From GWF2-43-63 sp964559205 (GTDB lineage Bacteria > Bacteroidota > Bacteroidia > Bacteroidales > DTU049): 18,111 bases of DNA. Each line of letters begins with the position of its first letter. The first letter of the stretch is position 1. The translations under genes and the position numbers were made by a program. A model generated the notes under the pieces. The model worked only from the letters and a program-made list of their open reading frames with translations, searched no databases and had not been told where the DNA came from. The stretch lies in assembly GCA_964559205.1 (NCBI GenBank), contig CAZLHV010000046.1, positions 1-18,111 on the forward strand, given 5' to 3'. Below are positions 1 through 7,370 of this stretch, in pieces.

Positions 1-100
1 GGAGTTTCAAAAATGAAAAAAGGGCTTCCTGAAGTTCTTCTGGGAGCTTCCCGTCGTAGTAATCGACGATGAATTCTATATAGTTGTCTTTGTTAATCAT
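1..100 (-). CDS. Partial CDS, probable anti-sigma or sigma-partner protein (N-terminus only)
   Basis: The first 33 codons are visible, starting at ATG 100-98 and running off the left edge. The start begins MINKDNYIEFIVDYYDGKLP and continues with a Leu/Glu-rich helix. The ATG overlaps the stop codon of the ECF sigma gene (TAATG), so the two are translationally coupled. Short acidic N-termini of the form 'xKDNYxxxxxDYxDGxLxxxE' are familiar to me from proteins encoded directly after ECF sigma factors in Bacteroidia, often annotated hypothetical or anti-sigma. With only 33 residues I cannot see a zinc-binding motif or a membrane segment, so the anti-sigma role is inferred from position. Confidence 0.7.
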   Translation of the reverse strand, partial: MINKDNYIEFIVDYYDGKLPEELQEALFSFLKL

Positions 101-606
101 TACAGCACCAGATCAGGGTTTTTTATGTAGTTTTTTAACTGAATTCTTCCCCGGTATATGTATACCTTCACCTGGCTTTCGTTCAGCCCTGTGATTTCAC
201 CGATTTCTTCGTATGAATACCCTTCGTAATCTCGCAGCAAAATGACTGATTTCTGGATCGGAGGCAGCCTGTCGAGGGCTTCGTTCAGAATGGCCTTCAG
301 GTCAAAAGATGACGATTTTTCAGTGGTTGCCGGATGCCAGTCGCTGTGATCATCGTCGGCAAAGTCATACCCTGTTGCAAATCGTTTCTTTTTTCTGAAG
401 TAATCAATCATGGCGTGATAGGCAATGCTAAACAGATACGAGCGGGCTTTTTCGAATGAAATCGATGAGGCTTTCTCCCATAACCGGACGAAGGACTCCT
501 GCACGATATCCGCTGCGTCGTCCGTATCGGCCGTGTGCTTCAGCACGAAACGGTATACTCCATCGGAGTAAAGATTAACACAGTGGTTGAATTCCTTCTT
601 GTCCAT
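100..606 (-). CDS. ECF-family RNA polymerase sigma factor (sigma-70 family)
   Basis: Sigma factor of about 168 aa with the two-domain ECF layout. Region 2 covers roughly residues 7-77: the -10 recognition helix includes DIVQESFVRLWEK, followed by ARSYLFSIAYHAMIDYFRKKK. Region 4 covers roughly residues 108-160: LPPIQKSVILLRDYEGYSYE, then the helix-turn-helix IGEITGLNESQVKVYIYRGR. A longer reading from TTG at 654 adds 16 residues, but that stretch lies in the promoter described separately, so I prefer ATG 606 (MDKKEFNHCV). No C-terminal SnoaL-like or membrane extension is present. The gene lies 101 nt after the CvpA gene on the same strand and overlaps the start of the next gene, as sigma/anti-sigma pairs usually do. 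The regulon is unknown; autoregulation is likely from the promoter. Confidence 0.93.
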   Translation of the reverse strand: MDKKEFNHCVNLYSDGVYRFVLKHTADTDDAADIVQESFVRLWEKASSISFEKARSYLFSIAYHAMIDYFRKKKRFATGYDFADDDHSDWHPATTEKSSSFDLKAILNEALDRLPPIQKSVILLRDYEGYSYEEIGEITGLNESQVKVYIYRGRIQLKNYIKNPDLVL

Positions 607-637
607 CAATGCGTTAGATTGGTTTTTGCAAGCGTAG

Positions 638-662
638 GACGTGATAAAAGGCAAAAAGTTAC
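638..662 (-). promoter_or_regulatory. Candidate autoregulated ECF promoter (GTAAC / CGTC)
   Basis: On the minus strand, GTAAC (662-658) is followed after 16 nt by CGTC (641-638), with a T-rich spacer. An AAC-containing -35 and a CGTC -10 at this spacing are the classic pattern of ECF-sigma promoters. The ATG of the sigma gene lies 31 nt downstream. Transcription would start near 628-632, which is inside the longer TTG-started reading and so argues for the shorter protein. The motif is seen; recognition by this particular sigma factor is inferred. Confidence 0.6.
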
Positions 663-707
663 AGGGCGGAAGAATTTTTTTTTCGATACTGCTGATTCAG
701 CAGCTGA

Positions 708-1247
708 TTAGTCTGCTCTGGTTTTTTTTGCAGCATCTTTCGTGATATCCGAAGTTTCTTCGGGCATAATGCTCATGACTTTGGGCAAAACTGCAGGAGC
801 GATCCTGCCGGTAGGGCCATAAAGAAGGCTCCCGTTGCGGGTTTCCTGCTTCAGAAATAAGCCATGAGGATCAGCAGAGTTGATAAAATTGATGATAATG
901 CTGATAATCAGAATAAACTTGATAGATGCGAATACCCCACCAAGAAGGCGGTTAATTAAACCTAAATGAACTGATTTAACAGCATTTTCGACACGGGAAG
1001 ACACAAGAAACACCAGCGCCAGTGTTCCCAAAAAGGCAATTAAAAATGCGATCAGCTGAGTTTGTTGCTCGTCGGTGTTCAGGAGCGAGGCAATGCCGCT
1101 TCCAATCCAGTCGCTAAGGTACAGACCTGCAAGAACGCCAAGCACAAGGGCGGCAACCTGTGCCAGCTCATGAACAACACCTTTAGAGAAGCCTTTGTAC
1201 ATGCCCCAGCCGATGGGAATCAGAATGATCAGATCAAGAATGTTCAC
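708..1247 (-). CDS. CvpA-family inner-membrane protein
   Basis: A 179-aa hydrophobic protein starting at GTG 1247. It matches the CvpA (colicin V production) family: the N-terminus MNILDLIILIPIGWGMYKGF is typical, with a short cytosolic end, a membrane helix and then a conserved GxxKG(F)-like turn. Further hydrophobic segments lie at about residues 28-50, 62-84 and 97-122. The C-terminal 55 residues are hydrophilic and end in a charged tail (KKTRAD). The start overlaps the stop of the ABC ATPase gene by 4 nt (GTGA), so it is translated as part of the Mla-like operon. CvpA proteins have been linked to envelope homeostasis in other bacteria; a functional tie to lipid transport here is only suggested by the overlap. 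Confidence 0.88.
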   Translation of the reverse strand: MNILDLIILIPIGWGMYKGFSKGVVHELAQVAALVLGVLAGLYLSDWIGSGIASLLNTDEQQTQLIAFLIAFLGTLALVFLVSSRVENAVKSVHLGLINRLLGGVFASIKFILIISIIINFINSADPHGLFLKQETRNGSLLYGPTGRIAPAVLPKVMSIMPEETSDITKDAAKKTRAD

Positions 1248-1999
1248 AGTTGTTTGCCTTTTAGATGACGGGTGAGCTGTGTGGCATAGATAAACTCATT
1301 CAGCTCTTTGTTTTCTGTTTGAAGAATTTCTTTATTGGTGCCATTCCACCAAAGATTGCCCTCGTAAATGAAGGCAATTTTATCGCCTATTTCAATCACT
1401 GAATTCATGTCGTGAGTGTTGATGACTGTAGTCATTTTGAACTCATGTGTCAACTCACTGATCAGATTGTCGATGACGATGGAAGTTTTCGGGTCTAGGC
1501 CCGAGTTCGGCTCATCACAAAACAGATATTTGGGATTCAGCACAATGGCTCGTGCAATGGCAACCCTTTTTTTCATTCCACCGCTGATTTCAGATGGAAA
1601 CAGCCTGTTGGAACCATCAAGATTGACCTTTTTCAGACAGAAATTCACGCGGTCATGCTTCTCGCTTGCACTCATTTCGGTAAACATCATCAGTGGAAAC
1701 ATGACGTTTTCCTCAACCGTCATGGAGTCAAACAGGGCTCCTCCCTGAAACACAGTGCCAATTTCCTGTCTGATTTTTTTCTGTTGTTCGCCAGTCATCG
1801 AAGTGAAGTTCCTTTCGTCGAAAAAAATCTCCCCATTATCAACCTGATGTAACCCGAGCAGGCATTTCAGAAAAACCGTTTTTCCTGAGCCGCTCTGTCC
1901 GATAATGAGGTTGTTGATTCCCGGCTCAAACACTGTGCTGACATTTTTTAGCACATGTTTGTCGTCGAAGCTTTTGTTGATGTGTCTGACTTCGATCAT
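1244..1999 (-). CDS. mlaF: MlaF-like ABC transporter ATP-binding protein (phospholipid transport)
   Basis: A complete ABC ATPase of 251 aa. Walker A is GQSGSGKT (34-41), the Q-loop glutamine is near residue 85 (VFQGGALF), the signature is ISGGMKKR (138-145), Walker B is YLFCDEP (158-164), the D-loop is SGLDP, and the H-loop histidine is at 196 (NTHDM). The FQGGALFDSMTV and GGMKKRVAIARA wording is characteristic of MlaF/Ttg2A ATPases, which drive the MlaE permease in moving phospholipids between the inner and outer membranes. The gene overlaps mlaE by 4 nt upstream (ATGA, 1996-1999) and the CvpA gene by 4 nt downstream (GTGA). No MCE-domain substrate-binding protein (MlaD) is encoded in the window. 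Confidence 0.92.
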   Translation of the reverse strand: MIEVRHINKSFDDKHVLKNVSTVFEPGINNLIIGQSGSGKTVFLKCLLGLHQVDNGEIFFDERNFTSMTGEQQKKIRQEIGTVFQGGALFDSMTVEENVMFPLMMFTEMSASEKHDRVNFCLKKVNLDGSNRLFPSEISGGMKKRVAIARAIVLNPKYLFCDEPNSGLDPKTSIVIDNLISELTHEFKMTTVINTHDMNSVIEIGDKIAFIYEGNLWWNGTNKEILQTENKELNEFIYATQLTRHLKGKQL

Positions 2000-2742
2000 A
2001 CAAGCAAAATTTGAGTAAGAATCACATTAAATAAAATAATCATAATGCTGCTCTGTACAACCGCCTTGGTGCTGGCTTTGCCCACCTCAAGCGCTCCTCC
2101 GCTTACCGAATAACCGAAATAGGCGCTAACCGATGTAATGATGAAAGCAAAAAACAACGATTTGATAAGAGAATAATAAACTTCGAAGGGATAGAAAAAC
2201 GAGCGAACTCCGTACATATAGGTCTCAGTCGTGTAAAGATCGGATAAAACGGCCACCATGTATCCGCCGATCACCCCTAAAAACATCGAGCAAACTACAA
2301 GAACAGGAAAAATAAGAACAAAAGCCACGATTTTCGGCAGAATCAGAAAGCTGGCTGAATTGATGCCCATCACATCCAATGCATCAATTTGTTCTGTGAC
2401 CCGCATGGTACCAAGCTCTCCCGCAATTCTGGATCCCACTTTTCCTGCCAGGATCAGACTCATGATGGTGGTTGAAAACTCGAGCACAATGGTCGATCGG
2501 GTGATGTATCCAATTGTGTAGCGGGGAATGAGAGGGCTGTCGATGCTATAGGCGGTTTGCATAGCGACAACAGCTCCCATGAATACACTGATGATGCCTA
2601 TGATACCAAGCGACTCGAATCCAAGCAGTTTGAATTCGGTGAGCACCTGCATGCGAAACTGCTGCATCCGGTCAGGGCGCCTGAACACCCTCATCATCAA
2701 CAGCACATAGGCTCCTATGCTTTCGAAAATAGGTCGAATCAT
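1996..2742 (-). CDS. mlaE: MlaE/YrbE-family phospholipid ABC transporter permease
   Basis: A 248-aa integral membrane protein from ATG 2742 (MIRPIFESIGAYVLLMMRVF), the usual family start. An in-frame ATG at 2799 would add 19 polar or aromatic residues that are less typical. Family features visible are the N-terminal amphipathic helix, the segment LGFESLGIIGIISVFMGAVV, and the conserved cytosolic motif AGKVGSRIAGELGTMRVTEQ followed by IDALDVMGI, which is the MlaE hallmark. About five hydrophobic helices follow, and the C-terminus ends in a hydrophobic helix. It is the first gene of the minus-strand operon with the ATPase and CvpA. A possible -7-like sequence TAAGATTTG sits near 2832, but it has one extra base against TAnnTTTG and is not called. 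Confidence 0.92.
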   Translation of the reverse strand: MIRPIFESIGAYVLLMMRVFRRPDRMQQFRMQVLTEFKLLGFESLGIIGIISVFMGAVVAMQTAYSIDSPLIPRYTIGYITRSTIVLEFSTTIMSLILAGKVGSRIAGELGTMRVTEQIDALDVMGINSASFLILPKIVAFVLIFPVLVVCSMFLGVIGGYMVAVLSDLYTTETYMYGVRSFFYPFEVYYSLIKSLFFAFIITSVSAYFGYSVSGGALEVGKASTKAVVQSSIMIILFNVILTQILLV

Positions 2743-2899
2743 GATGCGAATGTAGAAAATTATTCTGAATTGGATTTGAAAGGTTCGGCTATTTCGCATA
2801 ATGAAACATGATCGTCATCAAGGCATGCAAATCTTAATCGCTTCTAGAGCCATGCAATGGGTGTCAAAAATTCCCTGTGACCCAAATGCTCTTTTTGCG

Positions 2900-2907
2900 T
2901 ATTTTTG
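2900..2907 (+). promoter_or_regulatory. Bacteroidota-type -7 box (TATTTTTG) for serS
   Basis: A perfect TAnnTTTG element 17 nt before the serS ATG at 2925. I find no clear TTTG -33 box at the expected distance. It lies inside the longer serS reading from 2877, which supports the 2925 start. The leader would be only about 10-13 nt. Confidence 0.6.
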
Positions 2908-2924
2908 TAAAAAATTTCAGATAC

Positions 2925-4196
2925 ATGCTTACATTATCCCTGCTCAGACATGATACCCAAAAGGTGAAGGACCGTCTTTCGCTGAAAAATTTCAAGAATA
3001 TAGCCCTTGTTGATGAGATCATAGCCCTCGATGATGTCAGAAAGCGTCTGCAGCTTGAACGCGACGAGGTACAGAATGAAATGAATGTCAGATCGAAGGA
3101 GATCGGAATTGCCATCAAAGATAACGATCAGGTCAGGGCTGCAGACCTTAGAAACATGACGGCAGCACTTAAGGAGAAAGTTCGATCCCTGAGCGAGACA
3201 CACGACAGCACCGTCGAAGCCTTAAACGAAAAGCTGGTTCAGCTTCCCAATCTGCCACATGAATCGGTGCCTCCGGGGTTTTCAGCTTCAGACAACGAAA
3301 TAGTACATGAAGAAGGATTAATTCCCACACTGCATCCGGAAGCGTTGCCTCATTGGGAGCTGGCATCGAAATACAGCCTGATCGATTTTGAACTTGGGAA
3401 TAAAATCACCGGAGCGGGCTTTCCCGTTTACATTGGAATGGGAGCCAGGCTACAGCGTGCCCTGATCCATTATTTTCTTAGTGAAGCGATTCAGGCCGGT
3501 TACACCGAAATCCAACCGCCTTTGATGGTTAACGAAGCATCAGGTTATGGAACCGGACAGTTACCGGACAAAGATGGTCAGATGTATTTTGCTCAGGAAG
3601 ACAGACTTTATCTTATCCCAACTGCTGAAGTGCCAGTGACAAACATCTATCGGGATGTGATATTGAAAGAAGAAGATTTGCCTGTAAAAAATGTGGCTTA
3701 CAGTGCTTGCTTCAGACGTGAGGCTGGTTCCTACGGAAAAGATGTTAGAGGGCTTAACCGGCTTCATCAGTTCGATAAAGTTGAAATTGTTCAGATTTCA
3801 CACCCCTCACAATCCTACCAGATTCTTGATGAAATGAAAGCCCATGTGACGCAGCTCATCCGCGGACTGAATCTGCCATTCAGGATCCTCAAGCTCTGTG
3901 GCGGAGACATGAGTTTTACATCTGCATTGACTTACGATTTTGAAGTGTATAGCGCTGCCCAGGGAAAATGGCTTGAAGTGAGTTCAGTATCTAACTTCGA
4001 ATCGTTTCAAAGCAACCGCATGAAATTGCGTTTTAGGGATGAAGAAGGAAAGACCCAGCTTGCTCACACCCTCAATGGGAGTGCTCTGGCACTTCCCCGA
4101 ATTGTGGCAGCCTTGCTTGAGAACCATCAGACTCCTGATGGGATCAGGATTCCTGATGTCCTGAAGGGTTTTATGAATGCCGACACAATTAAATAA
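2925..4196 (+). CDS. serS: Seryl-tRNA synthetase
   Basis: Class II aminoacyl-tRNA synthetase of 423 aa that charges tRNA-Ser in the cytosol. The N-terminal coiled-coil arm occupies about residues 25-105 and includes KRLQLERDEVQNEMNVRSKE. The catalytic core shows the serine-recognition loop TAEVP (233-237), motif 2 FRREAGSYG (263-271) with the following GLNRLHQFDKVE, and motif 3 NGSALALPR (384-392). I chose ATG 2925 because MLTLSLLRHD matches the family N-terminus, and because the upstream in-frame ATG at 2877 would include the promoter. It begins a tightly packed plus-strand run; the lipoprotein gene starts 3 nt after its stop. Confidence 0.97.
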   Translation: MLTLSLLRHDTQKVKDRLSLKNFKNIALVDEIIALDDVRKRLQLERDEVQNEMNVRSKEIGIAIKDNDQVRAADLRNMTAALKEKVRSLSETHDSTVEALNEKLVQLPNLPHESVPPGFSASDNEIVHEEGLIPTLHPEALPHWELASKYSLIDFELGNKITGAGFPVYIGMGARLQRALIHYFLSEAIQAGYTEIQPPLMVNEASGYGTGQLPDKDGQMYFAQEDRLYLIPTAEVPVTNIYRDVILKEEDLPVKNVAYSACFRREAGSYGKDVRGLNRLHQFDKVEIVQISHPSQSYQILDEMKAHVTQLIRGLNLPFRILKLCGGDMSFTSALTYDFEVYSAAQGKWLEVSSVSNFESFQSNRMKLRFRDEEGKTQLAHTLNGSALALPRIVAALLENHQTPDGIRIPDVLKGFMNADTIK

Positions 4197-4199
4197 TTG

Positions 4200-4751
4200 A
4201 TGATGAGAAATTTTGCGGTTTTAATGCTTTTGTCAGCCCTGATGCTTGCCTCATGCAAGCCAGCTTACATCAGAAAGGGCCTGCGAGAAATTCGCTGTGA
4301 AAGACAACGACTTGGTGATGCCCAGTCGCAGTTTGCAGTAATGGATACCGCTCAGGTTAGAAGCGTTTACAGCAGTTATCTGGCTAAAATTGACAGCATC
4401 AATGTCTATTTCAAGGATCAGTATTCTGATGGAGCCTGGCAATTGATGACCGAGTTTGGTCAGATTAAAAAGCCTCTCAAGACGTACCTTATGGAATACC
4501 AAAGCATCAAGGGGCAATTCAATTATTCCTTCACTCAGTTAGCCGATCTTGAGTCTGATCTGAAAGAAAAGCTGATCAGCAGGGAACAGTTTGTCATATA
4601 TTTCAAAAGTGAGTCAGAAGCCAACAGCCAGTTGATCATTCATAGTAATCTGGTTTCAGAAAACTGTATTCGCCGCGTTAACCATTATAATGAAATCAGT
4701 CCACGAATCGACAGCCTAATCATGGTGTTTAAAGCTGGCTTTAACAAGTGA
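4200..4751 (+). CDS. Predicted lipoprotein of unknown function
   Basis: A 183-aa protein. The signal peptide MMRNFAVLMLLSALMLASCK carries a lipobox ending at Cys19 (L-A-S-C). Residue +2 is Lys and there is no acidic pair after it, so the usual Bacteroidota surface-export signal is not obvious and a periplasmic-facing lipoprotein is more likely. The mature part is polar and predicted mostly helical, with regularly spaced hydrophobics (for example KIDSINVYFKD, QLADLESDLKEKL), which suggests a helical bundle or coiled coil. ATG 4203 is an alternative start one residue later; a TTG at 4197 abuts the serS stop. The stop overlaps the next gene by 4 nt (GTGA, 4748-4751), so the two are probably translated together. 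I do not recognise the family. Confidence 0.85.
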   Translation: MMRNFAVLMLLSALMLASCKPAYIRKGLREIRCERQRLGDAQSQFAVMDTAQVRSVYSSYLAKIDSINVYFKDQYSDGAWQLMTEFGQIKKPLKTYLMEYQSIKGQFNYSFTQLADLESDLKEKLISREQFVIYFKSESEANSQLIIHSNLVSENCIRRVNHYNEISPRIDSLIMVFKAGFNK

Positions 4752-6571
4752 AAATCTGGATTCTTTTTATCGCATCATTTCTGACAAGCACACAGTTTGT
4801 CGGAGCTCAGCAAAACGAAAAGGAATTGCTGGCTCTAGAATACATGTCTGCTGGTGAATACGATAAGGCGTCTGTATTGTATGGTGAGATTTATGCAAAA
4901 AACAGCTCTGCTTATATCTATGACAATTATCTCGAATGCCTGATTCAATTGAAAAACTGGAAAGAGGCTGAAAAACTTACGCAGAAACAAAAGAAAAACC
5001 AGCCAGCCATTGCTCGCTATCATGTCGATGAAGGTTATATCTATTATTTGCAGGATAACCTGAAGCAAGCCGATAAAATCTTCAACAGTGCCATTTTGTG
5101 GGCGGTCTCGTCCGAAGTTTTGATTCTTGATCTTTCAGATGCATTTCAGTCGAGAGAACTCAATGATTGGGCTACCCGGACATTACAACAAGGCAAAAAG
5201 AGCTTTCCTTCTTCAGGTCAGATGAGTGTTCACCTTGCCCGTGTGTATTATAAGGTACGCAGCTATGAGGAAATGATTGATGAATACTTGTCGCTGCTCG
5301 AACGGCCCCTATTTGGATTAGACGGGGTACAAAAGCTCCTCCAGTCGTTTATTATTGAGGATAGCGAGGGAACTATTTCAGGGATTTTTTTGCAGAAAAT
5401 GCTTGAGCGTGTTCAGAAAAACCCTCAGTCGTTTGATGATAATCGTTTGCTGATTTGGTATTATGAACAGAAAGGTGAGTTTTCAAAGGCATTTGTTCAG
5501 GCCAGAGCTTATGATAAACGATCAAAGAATGATGGCGATATGTCGTATGAGGTGGCTCAGACATGCATTGCTGCCCGCAACTGGAGTTTGGCCGAGGATG
5601 CATTGACTTTTGTGGTTTCACTCGGCGATGAAAAGGCTCTTTGTGACGATGCGAGAGATCTTTTGTTGGAGGTCAAGTATCAAAAGTTGACCGACAACCC
5701 GTCCTCGGATAAAAGCGAATTTGTCTCCTTGTCGGCAGACTTGAAAAACGCAGTTAGAAACACCGGATTCAGACGCAACAGGTACAACCTGCTTATGCGG
5801 CTTGCCTTTGTCGAAGCATATTTTCTTCAGGAGCCTGATTCGGCCATTCAACATCTCAACGAAATCATTCTGAACCCTGGCTATCTGCCGGTTCAGGTGG
5901 CCGAGGCAAAACTGCTTCAGGGCGATGTGATGCTGATTAAAGGCGATGTGTGGGAAGGATCACTGCTCTATTCGCAGGTCGAGAAAGCATTTAAAAACGA
6001 TACCATCGGGTTTTATGCGAAATTCCGAAATGCACGATTGTATTATTTTCTTGGCGAATTCGACTATGCTTCGGCACAGCTCGAAATACTCAGTGGTGCA
6101 ACATCGAAACTCATTGCCAACGATGCCATGGAGCTTTCCTTGCTGATTCAGGACAATGTAGCTTGGGACAGTTCGTTTGTTCCTCTTGAAATGCTTGCAA
6201 AAGCTGATATGAAAAGATTTAGTCTCAGCTACGATGAATCTCTGATGATACTTGATACCATCGTCAAAAGCTTTCCCGATCACCCGGTTTTGGATGAAGC
6301 ATTTTTTCGAAGAGCAGAAATATATGTCATCAAAAAAGAATACCTGTTGGCAATCGAGGAGCTGAAAGTTATTCTCAGTAGATTCTATTTGGATATCCTT
6401 GCCGACAATGCATTGTTTTTGCTTGGCGATATTTACGATAGGCGACTTGGTGACCGGGAATTGGCCATGAAGTATTTTCTGCAGCTTATTACTGATTTCC
6501 CGGGAAGTATTCTGGCAAGCGAAGCCCGTCAGCGATATCGGGCGCTTAGGGGTGATCAATTAAATCAATAG
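4748..6571 (+). CDS. Secreted tetratricopeptide-repeat (TPR) protein
   Basis: A 607-aa protein starting at GTG 4748 with a signal peptide of about 20 residues (hydrophobic IWILFIASFL, then an A-Q cleavage-like site). The rest reads as helical hairpin repeats: LEYMSAGEYDKASVLYGEIY, YNxxL/NWKEAEKL, EGYIYYLQDNLKQADKIF, ARVYYKVRSYEEMIDEYL, WYYEQKGEFSKAFVQARAYD, FRNARLYYFLGEFDYASAQL, FFRRAEIYVIKKEYLLAIEE and LLGDIYDRRLGDRELAMKYF. The C-terminal repeats resemble YbgF/BamD-like TPR arrays, as in YFLQLITDFPGS. No enzymatic domain is visible. It is most likely a periplasmic scaffold working with the overlapping lipoprotein gene. The rsmA start lies 1 nt after its TAG stop. Confidence 0.92.
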   Translation: MKIWILFIASFLTSTQFVGAQQNEKELLALEYMSAGEYDKASVLYGEIYAKNSSAYIYDNYLECLIQLKNWKEAEKLTQKQKKNQPAIARYHVDEGYIYYLQDNLKQADKIFNSAILWAVSSEVLILDLSDAFQSRELNDWATRTLQQGKKSFPSSGQMSVHLARVYYKVRSYEEMIDEYLSLLERPLFGLDGVQKLLQSFIIEDSEGTISGIFLQKMLERVQKNPQSFDDNRLLIWYYEQKGEFSKAFVQARAYDKRSKNDGDMSYEVAQTCIAARNWSLAEDALTFVVSLGDEKALCDDARDLLLEVKYQKLTDNPSSDKSEFVSLSADLKNAVRNTGFRRNRYNLLMRLAFVEAYFLQEPDSAIQHLNEIILNPGYLPVQVAEAKLLQGDVMLIKGDVWEGSLLYSQVEKAFKNDTIGFYAKFRNARLYYFLGEFDYASAQLEILSGATSKLIANDAMELSLLIQDNVAWDSSFVPLEMLAKADMKRFSLSYDESLMILDTIVKSFPDHPVLDEAFFRRAEIYVIKKEYLLAIEELKVILSRFYLDILADNALFLLGDIYDRRLGDRELAMKYFLQLITDFPGSILASEARQRYRALRGDQLNQ

Positions 6572-6572
6572 C

Positions 6573-7337
6573 ATGTTGCCTGTTAAACCAAAAAAACAGT
6601 TGGGGCAGCATTTTCTGAATGACAGAAATATTGCTGCGAAAATCGCAGGATCACTTGTCGATTTAGATGACCAAAGTGTCATTGTCGAAATTGGCCCTGG
6701 CAGCGGATTCCTAACCCGTTTTCTCCTGAATTTGTCAGGCCGGCTCGAGTTGATAGAAACCGACAGGGAAAGTGTTGATTACCTGACTGGTGAGTTTCCT
6801 CAGCTCTCCGGACAAATTCATCATGCAGATGTGCTAAGCCTTGACTTGAGAAAAATTGCCCAAAAACCTGTTCACGTCATTGGAAATATGCCATACAATA
6901 TTTCGGGTCCGCTATTGTTCATGGCTTTGGAGCAACGCGATGCTGTGCTGCAATGGGTAGGAATGCTTCAAAAAGAGGTGGTTGACCGCATAGTTGCAAA
7001 GCCTTCTACCAAAGCCTACGGAATCCTCAGTGTGTTGCTTCAGGCCTATTTCGATGCTACGCAATTGTTTCAGGTGCCACCTCATGTTTTTATTCCTCCG
7101 CCAAAAGTACATTCATCTGTTGTGCGTCTTCAACCAAGACAAACTGATGTGCCCTTATGCGATTATCATGAGTTCAAGCTTGTGGTAAAAACAGCATTCA
7201 ACCAGCGTCGAAAAACCATGCGTAATTCGTTAAAATCGCTTTTTCCGGCTGATGTATTGTCGGAACCTGTTTTTAACAAGCGGCCCGAAGAGCTGGGATG
7301 GAGAGATTTTGAGAAACTGCTGCTTTTCAGAAAATAG
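6573..7337 (+). CDS. rsmA: 16S rRNA (adenine(1518)-N6/adenine(1519)-N6)-dimethyltransferase RsmA (KsgA)
   Basis: A 254-aa SAM-dependent methyltransferase that dimethylates two adjacent adenines in the 3' terminal hairpin of 16S rRNA late in 30S assembly. Diagnostic features are the N-terminal KKQLGQHFL (7-15), SAM motif I EIGPGSG (39-45), the acidic ribose-binding residue in LIETD (60-64), the catalytic NMPY (105-108, the N-x-P-Y motif of N6-adenine methyltransferases) and the C-terminal helical domain with NQRRKTMRNSLKSL. Full length for the family. It is the last gene of the serS-lipoprotein-TPR-rsmA run and converges with the MeaB-like gene across 33 nt, in which I see no clear terminator hairpin. 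Confidence 0.97.
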   Translation: MLPVKPKKQLGQHFLNDRNIAAKIAGSLVDLDDQSVIVEIGPGSGFLTRFLLNLSGRLELIETDRESVDYLTGEFPQLSGQIHHADVLSLDLRKIAQKPVHVIGNMPYNISGPLLFMALEQRDAVLQWVGMLQKEVVDRIVAKPSTKAYGILSVLLQAYFDATQLFQVPPHVFIPPPKVHSSVVRLQPRQTDVPLCDYHEFKLVVKTAFNQRRKTMRNSLKSLFPADVLSEPVFNKRPEELGWRDFEKLLLFRK

Positions 7338-7370
7338 TTAAAGCGTTTTTGACTCATCGTCGCGAGCTGT

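Noticed and set aside
607..654. Longer sigma factor from TTG 654
   Set aside because: It overlaps the GTAAC/CGTC promoter and adds 16 residues not found in ECF sigma region 2.
689..703. CTGCTG-ATT-CAGCAG hairpin after the CvpA gene as a terminator
   Set aside because: On the transcribed (minus) strand it is followed by an A tract, not a T tract, so it lacks the intrinsic-terminator pattern for the operon it follows.
2828..2840. Promoter for the mlaE operon (TAAGATTTG on the minus strand)
   Set aside because: One base too many between TA and TTTG, and only a partial -33 match; too weak to call.
5960..6559. 199-codon antisense ORF opposite the TPR gene
   Set aside because: It lies wholly opposite a coherent TPR coding sequence and shows no domain or codon pattern of its own.
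7338..7370. Terminator between convergent rsmA and meaB
   Set aside because: T-runs exist, but I find no convincing stem in the 33-nt gap.
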